From contig WEDG01003411.1 of assembly GCA_017591395.1 (NCBI GenBank), forward strand, positions 186,001 through 250,000: 64,000 nucleotides of DNA, given 5' to 3'. This document shows positions 37,066 through 47,569 of this stretch, in pieces; the first letter of the stretch is position 1; each line of letters starts with the position of its first letter. The position numbers and the translations under genes are program-made. This DNA comes from Schistocephalus solidus. Lineage: Eukaryota; Platyhelminthes; Cestoda; Diphyllobothriidea; Diphyllobothriidae. The notes below the pieces were generated by a model. The model worked only from the letters and a program-made list of their open reading frames with translations, searched no databases and was not told the DNA's origin.

Positions 37066-37121
37066 TTTTATTCATCCGACGTTTCGAACTCTCACGCGAG
37101 CCCATCGTCAAGGAATAAAAG
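37066..37121 (-). ncRNA. PLE 3'-end hammerhead-like motif (left half)
   Basis: Minus-strand mirror of the motif at 37,511-37,566. This copy ends in GAAACGTC, so the minimal stem III AC/GT is followed by C17, the preferred nucleotide at the cut. The core box is the non-canonical TTGACGA. Confidence 0.45.
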
Positions 37122-37510
37122 AATGTACAGCTCACTGCTTATTTAACTCACCTCTGCCGAGTATGACCTTCATCAGCGCCATTGATTTGTTCGCGCAGGG
37201 CCTGATATGCAGCTGGCAGATCGATATGTCTATTTATTTAACTCACCTCTGCCGAGTATGACCTTCATCAGCGCCATTGATTTGTTCGCGCAGGGCCTGA
37301 TATGCAGCTGGCAGATCGATATGTCTATTGATCAGGCCCTGCGCGAACAAATCAATGGCGCTGATGAAGGTCATACTCGGCAGAGGTGAGTTAAATAAAT
37401 AGACATATCGATCTGCCAGCTGCATATCAGGCCCTGCGCGAACAAATCAATGGCGCTGATGAAGGTCATACTCGGCAGAGTTGAGTTAAATAAGCAGTGA
37501 GCTGTACATT

Positions 37511-37566
37511 CTTTTATTCCTTGACGATGGGCTCGCGTGAGAGTTCGAAACGTTGGATGAATAAAA
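37511..37566 (+). ncRNA. PLE 3'-end hammerhead-like motif (right half)
   Basis: TTTTATTCC (from 37,512) can pair with GG..AATAAAA (37,555-566) across a small bulge as stem I. The core box TTGACGA (37,521-527) differs from CUGANGA at C3, or has an extra U. Stem II GGGCTC/GAGTTC (six pairs, two G-U) is followed by GAAA (37,547-550) and the two-pair stem III AC/GT. The predicted cut after 37,554 is 47 bases before (TA)n. A two-pair stem III is typical of PLE hammerheads. Confidence 0.45.
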
Positions 37567-37597
37567 TTCTGGTCCCATAGAACGCCTTCCCGTTTTC

Positions 37598-37600
<3 letters not shown>

Positions 37601-37669
<69 letters not shown>
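37601..37669. repeat. (TA)n tract between PLE end and 234-base element
   Basis: A long TA dinucleotide tract. Its last TATATGA fuses with the core of the truncated first ribozyme copy that follows. Confidence 0.96.
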
Positions 37670-37672
<3 letters not shown>

Positions 37673-37969
37673 CGATAATGACCGTGAAACAGCTGTCTGC
37701 GTCTTGCCTGTTGCACTCTTAGCAACATATTTTTGTGCTATATATATGGTATGTGTCCTATGACACAACGTTCGTTTATCGCCGGTAGGTAACTGGCGGG
37801 CGGACAAATGGGATCGAGTGAGATCCTTACCACATTAGTGAGTGTTACGCACTTGTTTGGCTTGTTTATGTACCTCACTGCACAAGGCATATGATGTACT
37901 GATGATCGGTAATGACCGTGAAACAGCTGTCTGCGTCTTGCCTGTTGCACTCTTAGCAACATATTTGTG
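37670..37969 (+). mobile_element. 234-base tandem element with hammerhead (retrozyme-like)
   Basis: The segment from the ribozyme core to the end (GATCG.TAATGACCGTGAAAC and onward) occurs twice, at 37,670 and 37,904, exactly 234 bases apart. The unit between predicted cuts, 37,698-37,931, would be released as one 234-nt RNA. The first ribozyme copy is truncated at its 5' side by the TA tract, and the second is complete. Both copies run into TA runs 40-43 bases after the cut. I see no A/B-box promoter or ORF. Dimeric arrays bounded by hammerheads match animal retrozyme organisation. Confidence 0.75.
37885..37943 (+). ncRNA. Complete hammerhead ribozyme
   Basis: The parts in order are: outer stem I AGGCA (37,885-889) pairing TGCCT (37,939-943); inner stem I GATGTA (37,893-898) pairing TGCGTC (37,932-937) with two wobbles; core CTGATGA (37,899-905); stem II CGGT-AATG-ACCG; core GAAA (37,920-923); self-complementary stem III ACAG/CTGT; and C17 at 37,931. 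All conserved core bases are present except that stem II is closed by U/U. The internal loop in stem I is where natural hammerheads make activating tertiary contacts. Confidence 0.8.

Positions 37970-38021
<52 letters not shown>
37970..38021. repeat. (TA)n tract after the 234-base element
   Basis: Uninterrupted TA dinucleotides of about 52 bases following the second copy. Confidence 0.96.
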
Positions 38022-38024
<3 letters not shown>

Positions 38025-38990
38025 GATGACGTTTTTTTGAACTTGTGGAGATTTTACAGGCATCATCCTTCTGTTTCCGTTTTAAAGTTGTTGAATAAAT
38101 AAGATGGTTTTCCGTTGCTTGCTCTGACATGTGAAGCGTTTAGGGTCATGCGCCAACTTAAAGATTTTCATGGCCTTTTGCTACTAAAAGGTGGCCGATG
38201 TTGCTGTGTACGTGTCCGATAAAATCGTTGTTACTTCCAATTGACTAATGGCGGCTTCCTAACAGCAATATAAATGACTTCATAAAAAGCTAGTTGATTT
38301 GTACGACGAGTCTATCTTGATTGATGTATATTCAAAGTCAATGTCTGTTAGTTGTCAATATCCAAGAAGGCTAAGTCTCTAGTCAATGAAGTGGGCTATT
38401 ACAACAAAAACGACAGCTCAGGCGGTAATTCCACTGTAGCTGATGAATTATTGCTCACATATTTATATCAACTTTCAAATTGTTCCTATAAAACTTCACT
38501 AAAACCGATTTATTTCAAAATATCGATACATTTTAGAGGAAATGAAAACGTGGAATTTTCAAAACTGGAGTATCTACCAGAAAACATGTGAAGTACGTGT
38601 AAATAAAAGTTAAACGACAACCCAAAAATAATTATTCCATTTTGACAAGTTTTTAAAATATGCAGTTATAAGTTTTCAGCCATGAAGGAAGTAGAAGTGC
38701 GCTCATCTATTTTTGAACACTGATAAGTCTACCTGAATGTTAATAAATAAAATAATTCAGCATATTTGGGCACTGAGACTAGCATTACATTCTTATTTAA
38801 ATACTAGCTAACCTATTTACCCAAGTCATTCGAGATTGAAAGAGGTATTGAGAAACATTCTGTAAATATCACAGGTAAATATTCTTAAAGATTATGTGTT
38901 TGTCCGTTTGTTCTTTAGCTGGAACCAGCTAAAATACCTTCCTCTAAAATCTCAATGCACCCTGATAGAGTCAGCCACGTCTAGAGTCAC
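38022..38990. other. Unassigned intron sequence
   Basis: AT-rich DNA with no recognisable element. A 79-codon plus-strand ORF at 38,352-38,591 has no features I can name. Confidence 0.4.
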
Positions 38991-39217
38991 CTTGCAGCCA
39001 CAGCGAGACTTCGAGAATGCGTGGTTTGCCAGTGCCATTCGGCGTTGCTAAGGCGTGGCGTTCAGCATGATCACGCCGTTTGGACACGCCATCCAAAAAA
39101 CGCCTGAGCGGGTGTCCTTCTAGTTCATTGCCACCCTTTATGTCCTGGATTGTGTAGCTGCAGTACAGCTTTTTAGGCTTCTGGCTATCGTAGTAACCTT
39201 TAATTGTACCCAGGTGC
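38991..39217 (-). CDS. Possible exon of unknown gene inside the intron
   Basis: On the minus strand a continuous frame is bounded by an acceptor-like CTTACTAAG at 39,218 and a donor-like CTGCAAG|GTGACT at 38,991. It reads, in part, GYYDSQKPKKLYCSY and LRRFLDGVSKRRDHAERH, in DNA GC-richer than its surroundings. I do not recognise it. Its phases (2 at the start, 1 at the end) do not fit insertion between the two phase-0 exons of the surrounding gene. If real, it belongs to a nested gene or to a mobile element. Confidence 0.25.
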
Positions 39218-39335
39218 CTTAGTAAGCGTAAACAGCAGCGACACACAGTTGATATATAACGTTTCTGACCCCAGGTGAAGGGAAAAGCTAAAGTAAAACT
39301 AGCTAAATGATTGTAAAGGTTTAAAACGAACGTAC

Positions 39336-40529
39336 TTTGAAATGCTTGGTGAGGTCCGTCACATGTTTGAATAAAGAACGATCGAAGAAAACATGTTCAT
39401 GTTGGCCAAGGTCTATAATGCCCCACGATTTTGAAACACAAAAAACGATGCCCTCTGTATTCACAATCGTCAACCGGTTTCGTCGGTGGTTATACGTCTC
39501 ACGGATACCGATCGTCAAATTTCTATTATTGATGCAAATAACGCGACCTGTGGATTCATCAAACATGAACATTTGGCGGAATTTCTTGATGTACTCCGTC
39601 GCTTCTATTTGAGTCCATCCAATAGTGTTGTGCACCACAGCCGGAGCATTGGCAAGTTCCTGCATCAATGTTGACATGAGAACTGAGTGATCAGGAGACC
39701 GGTCAGACAGATAGTTAATGCTTTGACGAAGCCACATTAAAACTAAGTAATCATCAAGGGTGACAAAAACAGTTTCCGGCATTTTTTTCTTTAGATTGAA
39801 CACGTTCGATGGGTCGCCAGTAGGGCTGGTTTTAGGTGAGGAACAAGTGGCTTGCTTTGCGCTTTCCGGGAAACCGTCAACGTCAAAGGACTCATTAGAC
39901 GGGAGAAACATTGATAAAGGCCGATTACTGCGGCCACTTCTCCAAGCAGATGATTTTGACAAATAGTTAAGCTTAGCATCGTCTTTAAGGCTGACTAAGT
40001 CTCCTTGAACTTCAAACACAAAGGGATGACGACGGAGAAAGGATGAAAAATTTGATTGAGGCCCAACAACACTCCGAACCTCAGCTGATGCCTGAGAGAG
40101 GTGACCAGCAAGGCTTTTAATTAAAACCCACTTTTCCGGTTTTTTATTGAGTTGCCTTTGAAAGTATTTCACTGCTTCTGTCTCAGCTGTCAATTTATTT
40201 GTGTGAGAGCAGCAATAGTTAAGAGGCCCGTTTATTGTTGTTTGAAGACCATAATTGGGCAGCGCAATTGATTCAAACGTCTGAGGTATGATAAGAGATC
40301 CTCTGCGATGTGGTGCAACCTCAGGTACATTTAAAGCTTTCAGGTATATCATATTTCCGCGAATATTGACAAGTGCCGACTGGGACAATAAAAACGACAC
40401 GAATTCGGAAAACTCTTGCCAATCCCGGGGAAATCTTGAGGTAAAGCAATTCCAAGCATTCTCAACAGAAAGGCTTCCATAAGATTGCAAAAGTAATTCC
40501 ATTACATACAACGAATGGAATTCAGACAT
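39336..40529 (-). CDS. First coding exon of two-exon winged-helix/OB-fold protein gene
   Basis: Encodes residues 1-398 of the 692-residue protein completed by 10,965-10,081. I chose ATG at 40,529 because it is the first ATG in the frame, has A at -3, and begins a plausible globular sequence. The frame stays open upstream only to about 40,607. Three segments share a pattern ending in F..FL...P..F...G..V.L, seen at about 41-64, 161-182 and 311-334. They look like small winged-helix repeats. Residues about 350-398 (IVFCVSKSWGIIDLG and VFFDRSLF) start an S1/cold-shock-like OB fold that continues in exon 2 with VGESVFFN. The exon ends in AAA|GTACGT. An RNA-binding role, loosely reminiscent of Egalitarian-type adaptors, is inference; no exonuclease domain is present, so I give no name. 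Confidence 0.85.
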
Positions 40530-43500
40530 TTTCGTCGAGCAAGAAATCCCGGTAAACAACGTTTGGTCCAGTGCCGTTTCCTTGAGTAGATAAACAACCT
40601 TTTTCAAGGCCGTTTTGTGACTTAGTAAACTTTTTCGCTGTCATTGACCTAATAACGTTATTTAATATTCTGGCCAAATATCATAAGTATATGGATTTAT
40701 GTTTCACATTCGGGAGTTTCTCGCACCAGTCTCATAACTGCACTGTTGTGGACCCGTACTTTCGTCACTTGGCGTAAAGATGTTTGGACCCAAGTTTACT
40801 TCGAGGCAGAAATTTATCCATCCTCCTTATCTTCTTGTGTAAACGGATTGTTAAACAAATTTTACTTAAGGTGCTTTCAGTGGTTTAGGCTTGCAAATAG
40901 AAGCCTTACAACTGGTCGCAGGTTCTAGCTTACAGTTCATTATACGAGAGTTTTGTTTGTCCAGAAACATCCGCCTCGGGTCTTTATAGTCTATAGCAAG
41001 TCAATCGACTGGCTGATTGGGGCCTGGATGATACCAGGCTTGTTTCAGGGAATTGATTCAAAGGGTTGTGCTTTTTTGCCCTTGACTACCATCATAACGT
41101 CCGGTCTAGTATTTTAGTGATCCAAGGTACATGTCAACGCAATATATTCGGTAGTTAATGTATGGTTTTAATTAATGGACATTGCAAATCCAATGTAGTG
41201 GTGCATTCTATCTGGAAAGCAGAATTCCGCATGGTAAGTACACTTGTATTAACCGCTATACTCCTGTCATATATCAATGACACCCGTCTGTAAAGGAATT
41301 CGTCAGGCGTTTCGGCAACAGTTTCAAATGCGCAACCTTACATGCCTTTTATCGTCCTAGAGGTTTGTGTCTACTGAATGCTTTGACAGCTTGAAACCAC
41401 TAGGGAAACTAGATTCCAATAAGAATCCATACATTTTGCAAATGGTTAATTCTTATTTGTATGAACCTCCAAATGAGTTGTTTTCCGCGTCATTTCTCCA
41501 GGACCTATTATATCCAAAAACGACTAATTCGTGTTCACGTTTCTTCTTAGCTGTAGCCAGTTCAAATGTATTGTTGTTTGCCTTTTAAAACATCTGTCTG
41601 ATATTTTCTTATTGGTTTCCTCAACTTAAAACTCCGTAGACGTTAACTTTGCCCATAATTGTGGTCTACTCGATGCTGGTGCGGTTGGGTGGTGTTCGCT
41701 GCCGATTTCCTGCGAACGATACATTCATTTTCAAACCGTCATGTCAAGATCTTTGGAAGAGAATTATATTTACGCCTGCTTCGCTTCCCGCCATCAGTTC
41801 TCCTTTCCGTAAGAGATCCAAAAACGGGTGAGTTGTTTTGAAGTTTAATCCATACCTTTTGTCAGTTAAATTATTTCTCTAGGTTTAATATAAATATAAG
41901 CCATTATCACAAGTGAAAAATGAGCATTTAACAAATGGCCATTTCAAACGTTAATAAATGTGATACGTTTGAACTATACTGACGAATACACCCATTACTA
42001 GTCTATTAATACAAGGGTGCCCAGCAGAGAATTTAGTTGCTTAGAACCCTGAAACGATGTACGATTTGTCATCCCATCACTTCCTGCTAAACAAGAAAAG
42101 TGTCTCATGAGGTTAAAAAACGCCAATGATGACTGCTTATACTTATGCTACTTGCTACAACCTCTTACAGAAACGTTGATATTTAGAAAAGTAGATGGAC
42201 AATATAAAATTATTTCTCGCTTTGCCATCTACCTACTGAAGACAATGAGAAGAAGAAGGAGGTCCTTTTGAAACATACTGGGGAAAAATTAATATTGTGT
42301 AGCTAAAATTCCAGGTTAATTGAAACCCGAAAAATTCAGGTCATGCAACAGACTCCATTGCTAAAGATTAAACACTACATACAAGGTCAGCCATGTCAAA
42401 CAAATGAGATATTATAAGAATAATTTCAGGTGGCAGAGCGTTTGTACCCAATTAGTCGTCGAAGTAAAATTTTGCAATTATCTTTTATGGTCCAAGGCAT
42501 ATAATGGCCCATGGATCCCATGGAACTACCAGTTCAGGCTGGGAGGTTAGCCAAAGCAGCGTATTCCAGACTCAATTACAACGCAACTAACACAGGTAAA
42601 AATGAGGGCTGCGATAAATCCTGATATATGCCATGGTCAGAATAAAATTTCTATAGAACTGATAGATTCTCCAAATAAAGATCAATGGTTGATTATATTT
42701 GAGAAATTCTCTAATAATTAGATGGCAGACCAAAGAGCGAGTCATGACATACCTAGCCTTAGTCAAGGCCGTAGTGATCTGTATGCTGAAATAAGTTGTC
42801 GGTTATTCCACCCGAGGCTCCAGCCTACTTTATCTACTTTGATCATGTTATCATGCGTTCCCTCTCTTGAAAATATTCCCCTTTGGAACAAGAGGCAAAC
42901 GTCCTGATTTGATGACTTCTTATCTGGGAGCCGTTACACTACGGATTTGGGAGTTCCGAAGTTATTTTTAACCATACATGCGTACAGAAGGGAGTTATTC
43001 AGCTAAGGTTAATTAGCTCATTTTTACCTGCCCTTTCTGTCAATGATGTAGGAAACTTATTTCAAACTGGCAAGCTCTTTATATATGTTGATGATTAACA
43101 ACTTACCTATCAATATGAAATTGCAGACCGCAACATTGTGCTCTAACTCCGAAAAAAACTACTTTCAGGCCTTTGCCATGTACATGACACCTTTCCATTC
43201 CTTAGCACAAATGAGGAGTTATGGTCGAATAAGCATAGGCATTCACGACATAAAAAATCCTAGAGTACAGTTAATTTCAGTTCAGAGTATCGAGGGAAAT
43301 GGATGTGAACCTATGAATACCTTATTTTCAAGAAAATAATAGGTAACGTGAATGGAGAAACCATACTGTTGGCAATTTGTCAAATTGCAACACAAAATAT
43401 TAGACTTTTAGTGTCAATTTAAAGCATTTAGTTTAACCACTAATCGTCCAGGCTAATTTAGGAACATAAAACTCTCAAATTTCCTTATAAAGCTTTCCAT

Positions 43501-44369
43501 CGATGTTGACATCAAAAAATATACTGAGAGGACATTTCACTGCTGGACCTCTCGCATAGACGAGGATAAATTACGCACATCTAGACTTGTCTGCTCAAAG
43601 CGCAATTTTAGTGGGTGATCTAGGAGATTGGTCATGTTCTCAAAATTCAGGCAATAACACAAACCCTTCGCAGTGTGCAGTGCCTGTAGGAGAAAACAAC
43701 GCGTACGTACAGGTAACGGGCATATATATTATTTCATGTTCTCCTTTACACTTCCCAACTTTTTCAAAATATTTTTAATTGTTAATAAGTTACTCCCCGT
43801 TTTACAGTTATATATTAATTTTAAGTTGAATATTGTACCGATTTTTGATAGGTCTTAAATGGCAGTGCGCATTAGCCTAATAATTCTAAACTTACCTAAC
43901 TGTTTACCCATAAAAACAAAGAAAGAGATTAAGTTTTTGTTAGCCGGGTTGCATACGGTATGTTTCTGGGTACACTTTGTTCTAAAAATATAAATCTTTA
44001 AGGACGCTGCGACACAACGTTTCTCAACACACGCGGTACTACCAGATTTTTTCGTAAATTAATTAATTAATTAATTTTTTTATTTATTGCCAGTTTAGAG
44101 GCAAGGTCAAAAGGGATATACAGTAGGGGGTCCAGCTGACAGTAAAAAAAACTCCTGATTGTTCTTTATAGTGTTTTCAGGAGAAAAAATTCTGCTTATT
44201 GAATGGATTAAAGTTCAGGACATGGAAGTATTGACACAGGTGTACGTTGTAGTACTTTTCCTTTCATTGCTGTGGATCAGGTATTCGGTACTAGCAGCAG
44301 GTATGCCGGCGAACGGCTGCTCGCTGTCGACTGAGGAATAACCGGATTACAGACTGCAGCTCGAAAATG
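40530..44369. other. Upstream region of the minus-strand gene; no other gene seen
   Basis: This holds the 5' UTR/promoter side of the two-exon gene and about 3.8 kb of AT-rich sequence. Short ORFs (60-84 codons) occur with no recognisable domain. A repeat of AATT units lies at 44,057-44,076. The sequence near 43,480-43,560 is weakly shared with 3,595-3,660. Confidence 0.4.
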
Positions 44370-44705
44370 AAGATGCGTAAGGAAGTTCTTCAAAAGGATT
44401 TAGACACATTACAGCTTGCCGGAGGAAAAGTAAGTGAGGCCCGATAGCTCTGAGACCAATTTATGCGGAATGGCTATTCATGGGTTTTTATAAGCCGATG
44501 CGTCCTATACGAAAAACATATTGGAAGCGATAGAACACATTGTGCGAAACTATGTGTTGGAATTGCACACCAGCCCAAAGCTACCGTGCGTAGTGTATTG
44601 ATACAAAGTAAAGACCAACCAAATCCCAAATAGCAATCTGGTGTATTGCATCGAATTTCCTGCCTAAACTTATCTTGCAACTGCACAGGTCAAACTCAAC
44701 GCACG
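44370..44705 (+). pseudogene. Penelope-like element relic (linker and nuclease start)
   Basis: One plus-strand frame reads VLELHTSPKLP-like linker sequence and, after a stop, SGVLHRI followed by a Cys-rich segment. This corresponds to the linker plus start of the GIY-YIG domain of PLEs. The same linker occurs in the relic at 6,185-6,297 (LGVGIVHQP). Several stops interrupt it. Confidence 0.5.
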
Positions 44706-45901
44706 GTCCGATCGTGTGGGAGTGGACGCATTGGCTACTGGCCGGCGTATCCGGCTTCGCGTGCTACAGCACGACCTGGTCCCCATAACGCACACACCAG
44801 GATAAAATAAACCAGGGGATCTGGAGGGGCCATCGCCATCTGACCTCCAGTCCACTGCTCAGCCCCTCAACACACAACACACACTGGGCCAATGGTGTGG
44901 TTGGGTGTAAGCGTAATATTGGAAGCCTTCCAAGCCACTGTTTCTAGGATATCATGATATTCTTGGGTAAATGATGATAGTGATGGTGTTGTGTATGCAT
45001 TGTTAACTGGTGTGGTTTAGCACACGGTGGTTAACCACAGGTTATGGTGGAGGCGCATGTGGCCTAATAGGCCCATGCAGTGTGTGAAGGTGCGGGAGCA
45101 GTGAGGGCAATGGAGGCAGTCACGGCGACTGTATGTCAAGCCCCACGCACTGGTTCACCAGTGTCCGTGCGATTAATTTGCAGGTGACCGAACAGGCCAA
45201 TGCGTGAGGTGACGTTGCGGGCACAGTGTGGGCAGGATAAATCAGAAGGGGTTGGGGGTTCTCTTTCACGGAAGTGGCTGAGGGAGTGGCGGCGAGAATG
45301 GCAAAATTGGAGGGTGTGCATAAGATATTGGTACTGACGACATAGCGGTTAATTCCGCTGTTATGGATGCACATGTGACCGAGTACACCCATGCAGTGAA
45401 TAAATGCGCAAGGACAGTGAGGTCAGTTGATGTGGCGAACTCTGCTGTGGGTTAATGCTCCAGGCACTGGTTTACCAGTCTCTGTACGATGGATTCGCAA
45501 GTTATCGACCAGGCCGATACGTGAGAAAAAGGTGCGGTCGCAATGAGGATGGTTGAGGAGCAGTGCTGATTGTGATGGTGGAGGTAACAGGTGATGAATA
45601 TTGGGATGTGGTCGCTATAATAGTGGGATTGGTGGAATTGGTGCCAGGGATGATCATGGAAAGGGGTCCGAAGGAGGGTTGGCAGAAGTTGACGCAGAGG
45701 TTGAAGTTGTCGGATTGTTGCTGCATCGCGCCCGAAGGTTTCCAAGCAGGCCGATTCCTGCGCGGCAGGTGCCTTGACAGCGCGGGCATGTTGGAGGGAT
45801 TGAGCATTGACGGTGTTGATCCGGGGCACTTGTAACTTTCGTGCCACCCTTTTGACCTTGGTGGTGGCAATCTGGTTGGCTTCATAGTTTGCTGCTCCTG
45901 A
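44706..45901 (-). pseudogene. RTE-like LINE, 3' part with Cys/His zinc-finger tail
   Basis: Minus-strand frames start with ANQIATTKVKRVARKLQVP (about 45,890-45,830), then a C2HC-type finger (CPRCQGTCRAGIGLLGNLR, about 45,795-45,740). Further C2H2-like fingers follow, CPHCARNVTSRIGLFGHL (about 45,230-45,180) and CPHCSRTFTHCMGLLGHM (about 45,110-45,060). Stops and frameshifts separate them. This tail belongs to the same element as 48,900-47,570, now separated by the CR1-like insertion. The most 3' part (44,706-45,000) is non-coding. Confidence 0.7.
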
Positions 45902-47569
45902 ATGGAAATTGATAACATTCCAAACTCAGTTATTAAACAGCTAAGAGATTTTCCACCTTTACTAAGCAAGTTATTCTCAGTATTTCTCGAAAATTGTTTC
46001 TTCTTCGATTATTGGAAAACTTCTATTAAAATACCAGTTTTTCAAATCTGATTCCCACTCGGACATTCATAACCATCGCGGTGTTCATAAACTGTCCTCT
46101 TTTGCTAAACTCTTCGAAAAACTATTTGCAAAACAAGTCAAGAATTTTTGCATAAGCAATCAAATTATCAACTTTTCCCAACACGGCTTCTTACCGGACC
46201 GCTCCTGTTAAACCTGCCACATGTCTTTTCTAAATCTTCTAAACGCTCTTCGTAATGATCATCTATCTGTAGTAGTTATGTATTTTGATCTAAGTAAGGC
46301 ATTCGATAAAGTGTCTCATAAACGACTTCTAGCGAAACTAGAAGCTGTAGGATTTCGTAGTCCCCTTGCTGACTTTATTAGATCTTAGCTAAATGATCAA
46401 AAGAAAAATGTTTTAGTAGGGTCCTCATACTCAAGTGCTACTCCGATTGTTAGTGGTGTCCTTCAAGGTACCGTATTATGTACTTCGTTGTTCTAACTGT
46501 ATATAAATGATATTTCATCGATAGTTAAACATTCTCAATCTTTTATTTATGCTGACGACCTCAAATGCGTGTATCCCTTCTCTAACTCTACGACCGAACG
46601 GTGCCTAGAACAAATTCATTCAGACTTAGACGCTCTTTCGGCCTGGAGCTCCACATGGCTAATGGAGTTCTCACCTACTTTGTGTCGCTAAATGAGTTTT
46701 GGGCCGGTAAGTCTGCCGCAACCTCTTATCTTTGAATGTTGCCCTATGATTGAATGTTCCTCCATCAAAGATTTGGGCTTAAGCTTCAACAATAAATTAG
46801 ATATTTCGCCTCATGCCGATAGAATTATGGCCAAAACTGCTCTGATTTGTGGCTTTATGCCTTAAAATTTCTACCTTCCTGAAATTAAATTAAGACTAAA
46901 TCGTATGTTTGTAATTCCCATTCTTTAATTTTGCTGTCCTTTCTTCGGTTTAATGAATGAATCTAGCCGTTGAAAAATTGAAAATGTCCAAAGACATTTC
47001 AAAAAAACTCCTATTTCCGAACCTTTCAACTAATTCCTACTCAACAAGATGCCAATTAATGAAGCTAAAATTTCTTTGGGTCAGGAGACTTGAAGCAGGT
47101 TTTTGTCTGCTTTTCCGACTTAATAATAGTTTAACTCTCCCCAAGCTTTCTGTCATTACCCCCGTTAGTCTTCCTTATAATCTAGGAAATTCTGCACTAA
47201 TTATACCTCCCCCTGCATCTTCCACGTGTAAACGCTCTCTCTTCTTTGCTTTTAGGTATAGTTCACTTTGGAATAACTTGCCAATTGAAATAAGGTCGTT
47301 AATAAGTCCATCTGCATTCAAGCGAAGATTGCATATTAATCTTAACACTGATTCTATTAACCTTTTATTTTCCTTATCTTTTCCCAGAAGCTTTCCCCTT
47401 TACTCGGAGAAAAAACCATCGGGAATTTAAGTGACCCTCTTGAAACTATATTTTTGCTACCTGGAGTTGCCCATGAACTATGATGTCTCCTTATATTACC
47501 AGTCATCCAAACGATGACGTCATTCGGACGTACACATTCGGTGGTCCACAGTCTAAAATGCTACCTTTT
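45902..47569 (+). pseudogene. CR1-like LINE fragment (RT) nested in an RTE-like LINE
   Basis: The plus-strand RT is readable from about 45,915 (IPNSVIKQL..PPLLSKLF) through MYFDLSKAFDKVSHKRLL (46,279-46,332) and a YADD box near 46,550, to a C-terminal tail at 46,957-47,430 (FRYSSLWNNLPIEIR). In-frame stops (for example near 46,385 and 46,495) and a frameshift make it dead. The endonuclease and ORF1 are absent, so it is 5' truncated, as is usual for LINE insertions. Both ends abut RTE-like coding sequence on the other strand. Confidence 0.75.

Larger units (their letters stand above)
37028..37604. mobile_element. Near-perfect palindrome of two PLE 3' ends
   Basis: The 273-base arms 37,028-37,300 and 37,332-37,604 are reverse complements with no indel (coordinate sum 74,632) and only a few mismatches, separated by 31 bases. 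Reading outward, each half encodes the C-terminus of a PLE protein (NRHIDLPAAYQALREQ), comparable to NRHIELDATYRHLKEK in the intact PLE. A 3' UTR with a hammerhead-like motif follows. Part of the C-terminal coding segment is also tandemly duplicated (units near 37,141 and 37,234). The right half ends in (TA)n at 37,601. Confidence 0.85.
10966..39335 (-). other. 28,370-base intron packed with mobile elements
   Basis: The donor is AAA|GTACGT at 39,336/39,335 and the acceptor is TTCTCTTAG|GTC at 10,966/10,965, both on the minus strand. Joining the exons keeps the frame (phase 0) and rebuilds one contiguous domain. The intron holds the large inverted repeat, the intact PLE, the hammerhead arrays and long TA tracts. 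The interval 10,966-13,630 has no recognisable gene or element. Confidence 0.8.

Noticed and set aside
37170..37390. CTGATGA strings in the PLE C-terminal coding repeats
   Set aside because: No GAAA box or stem II follows; the string is part of the codons for GADEG.
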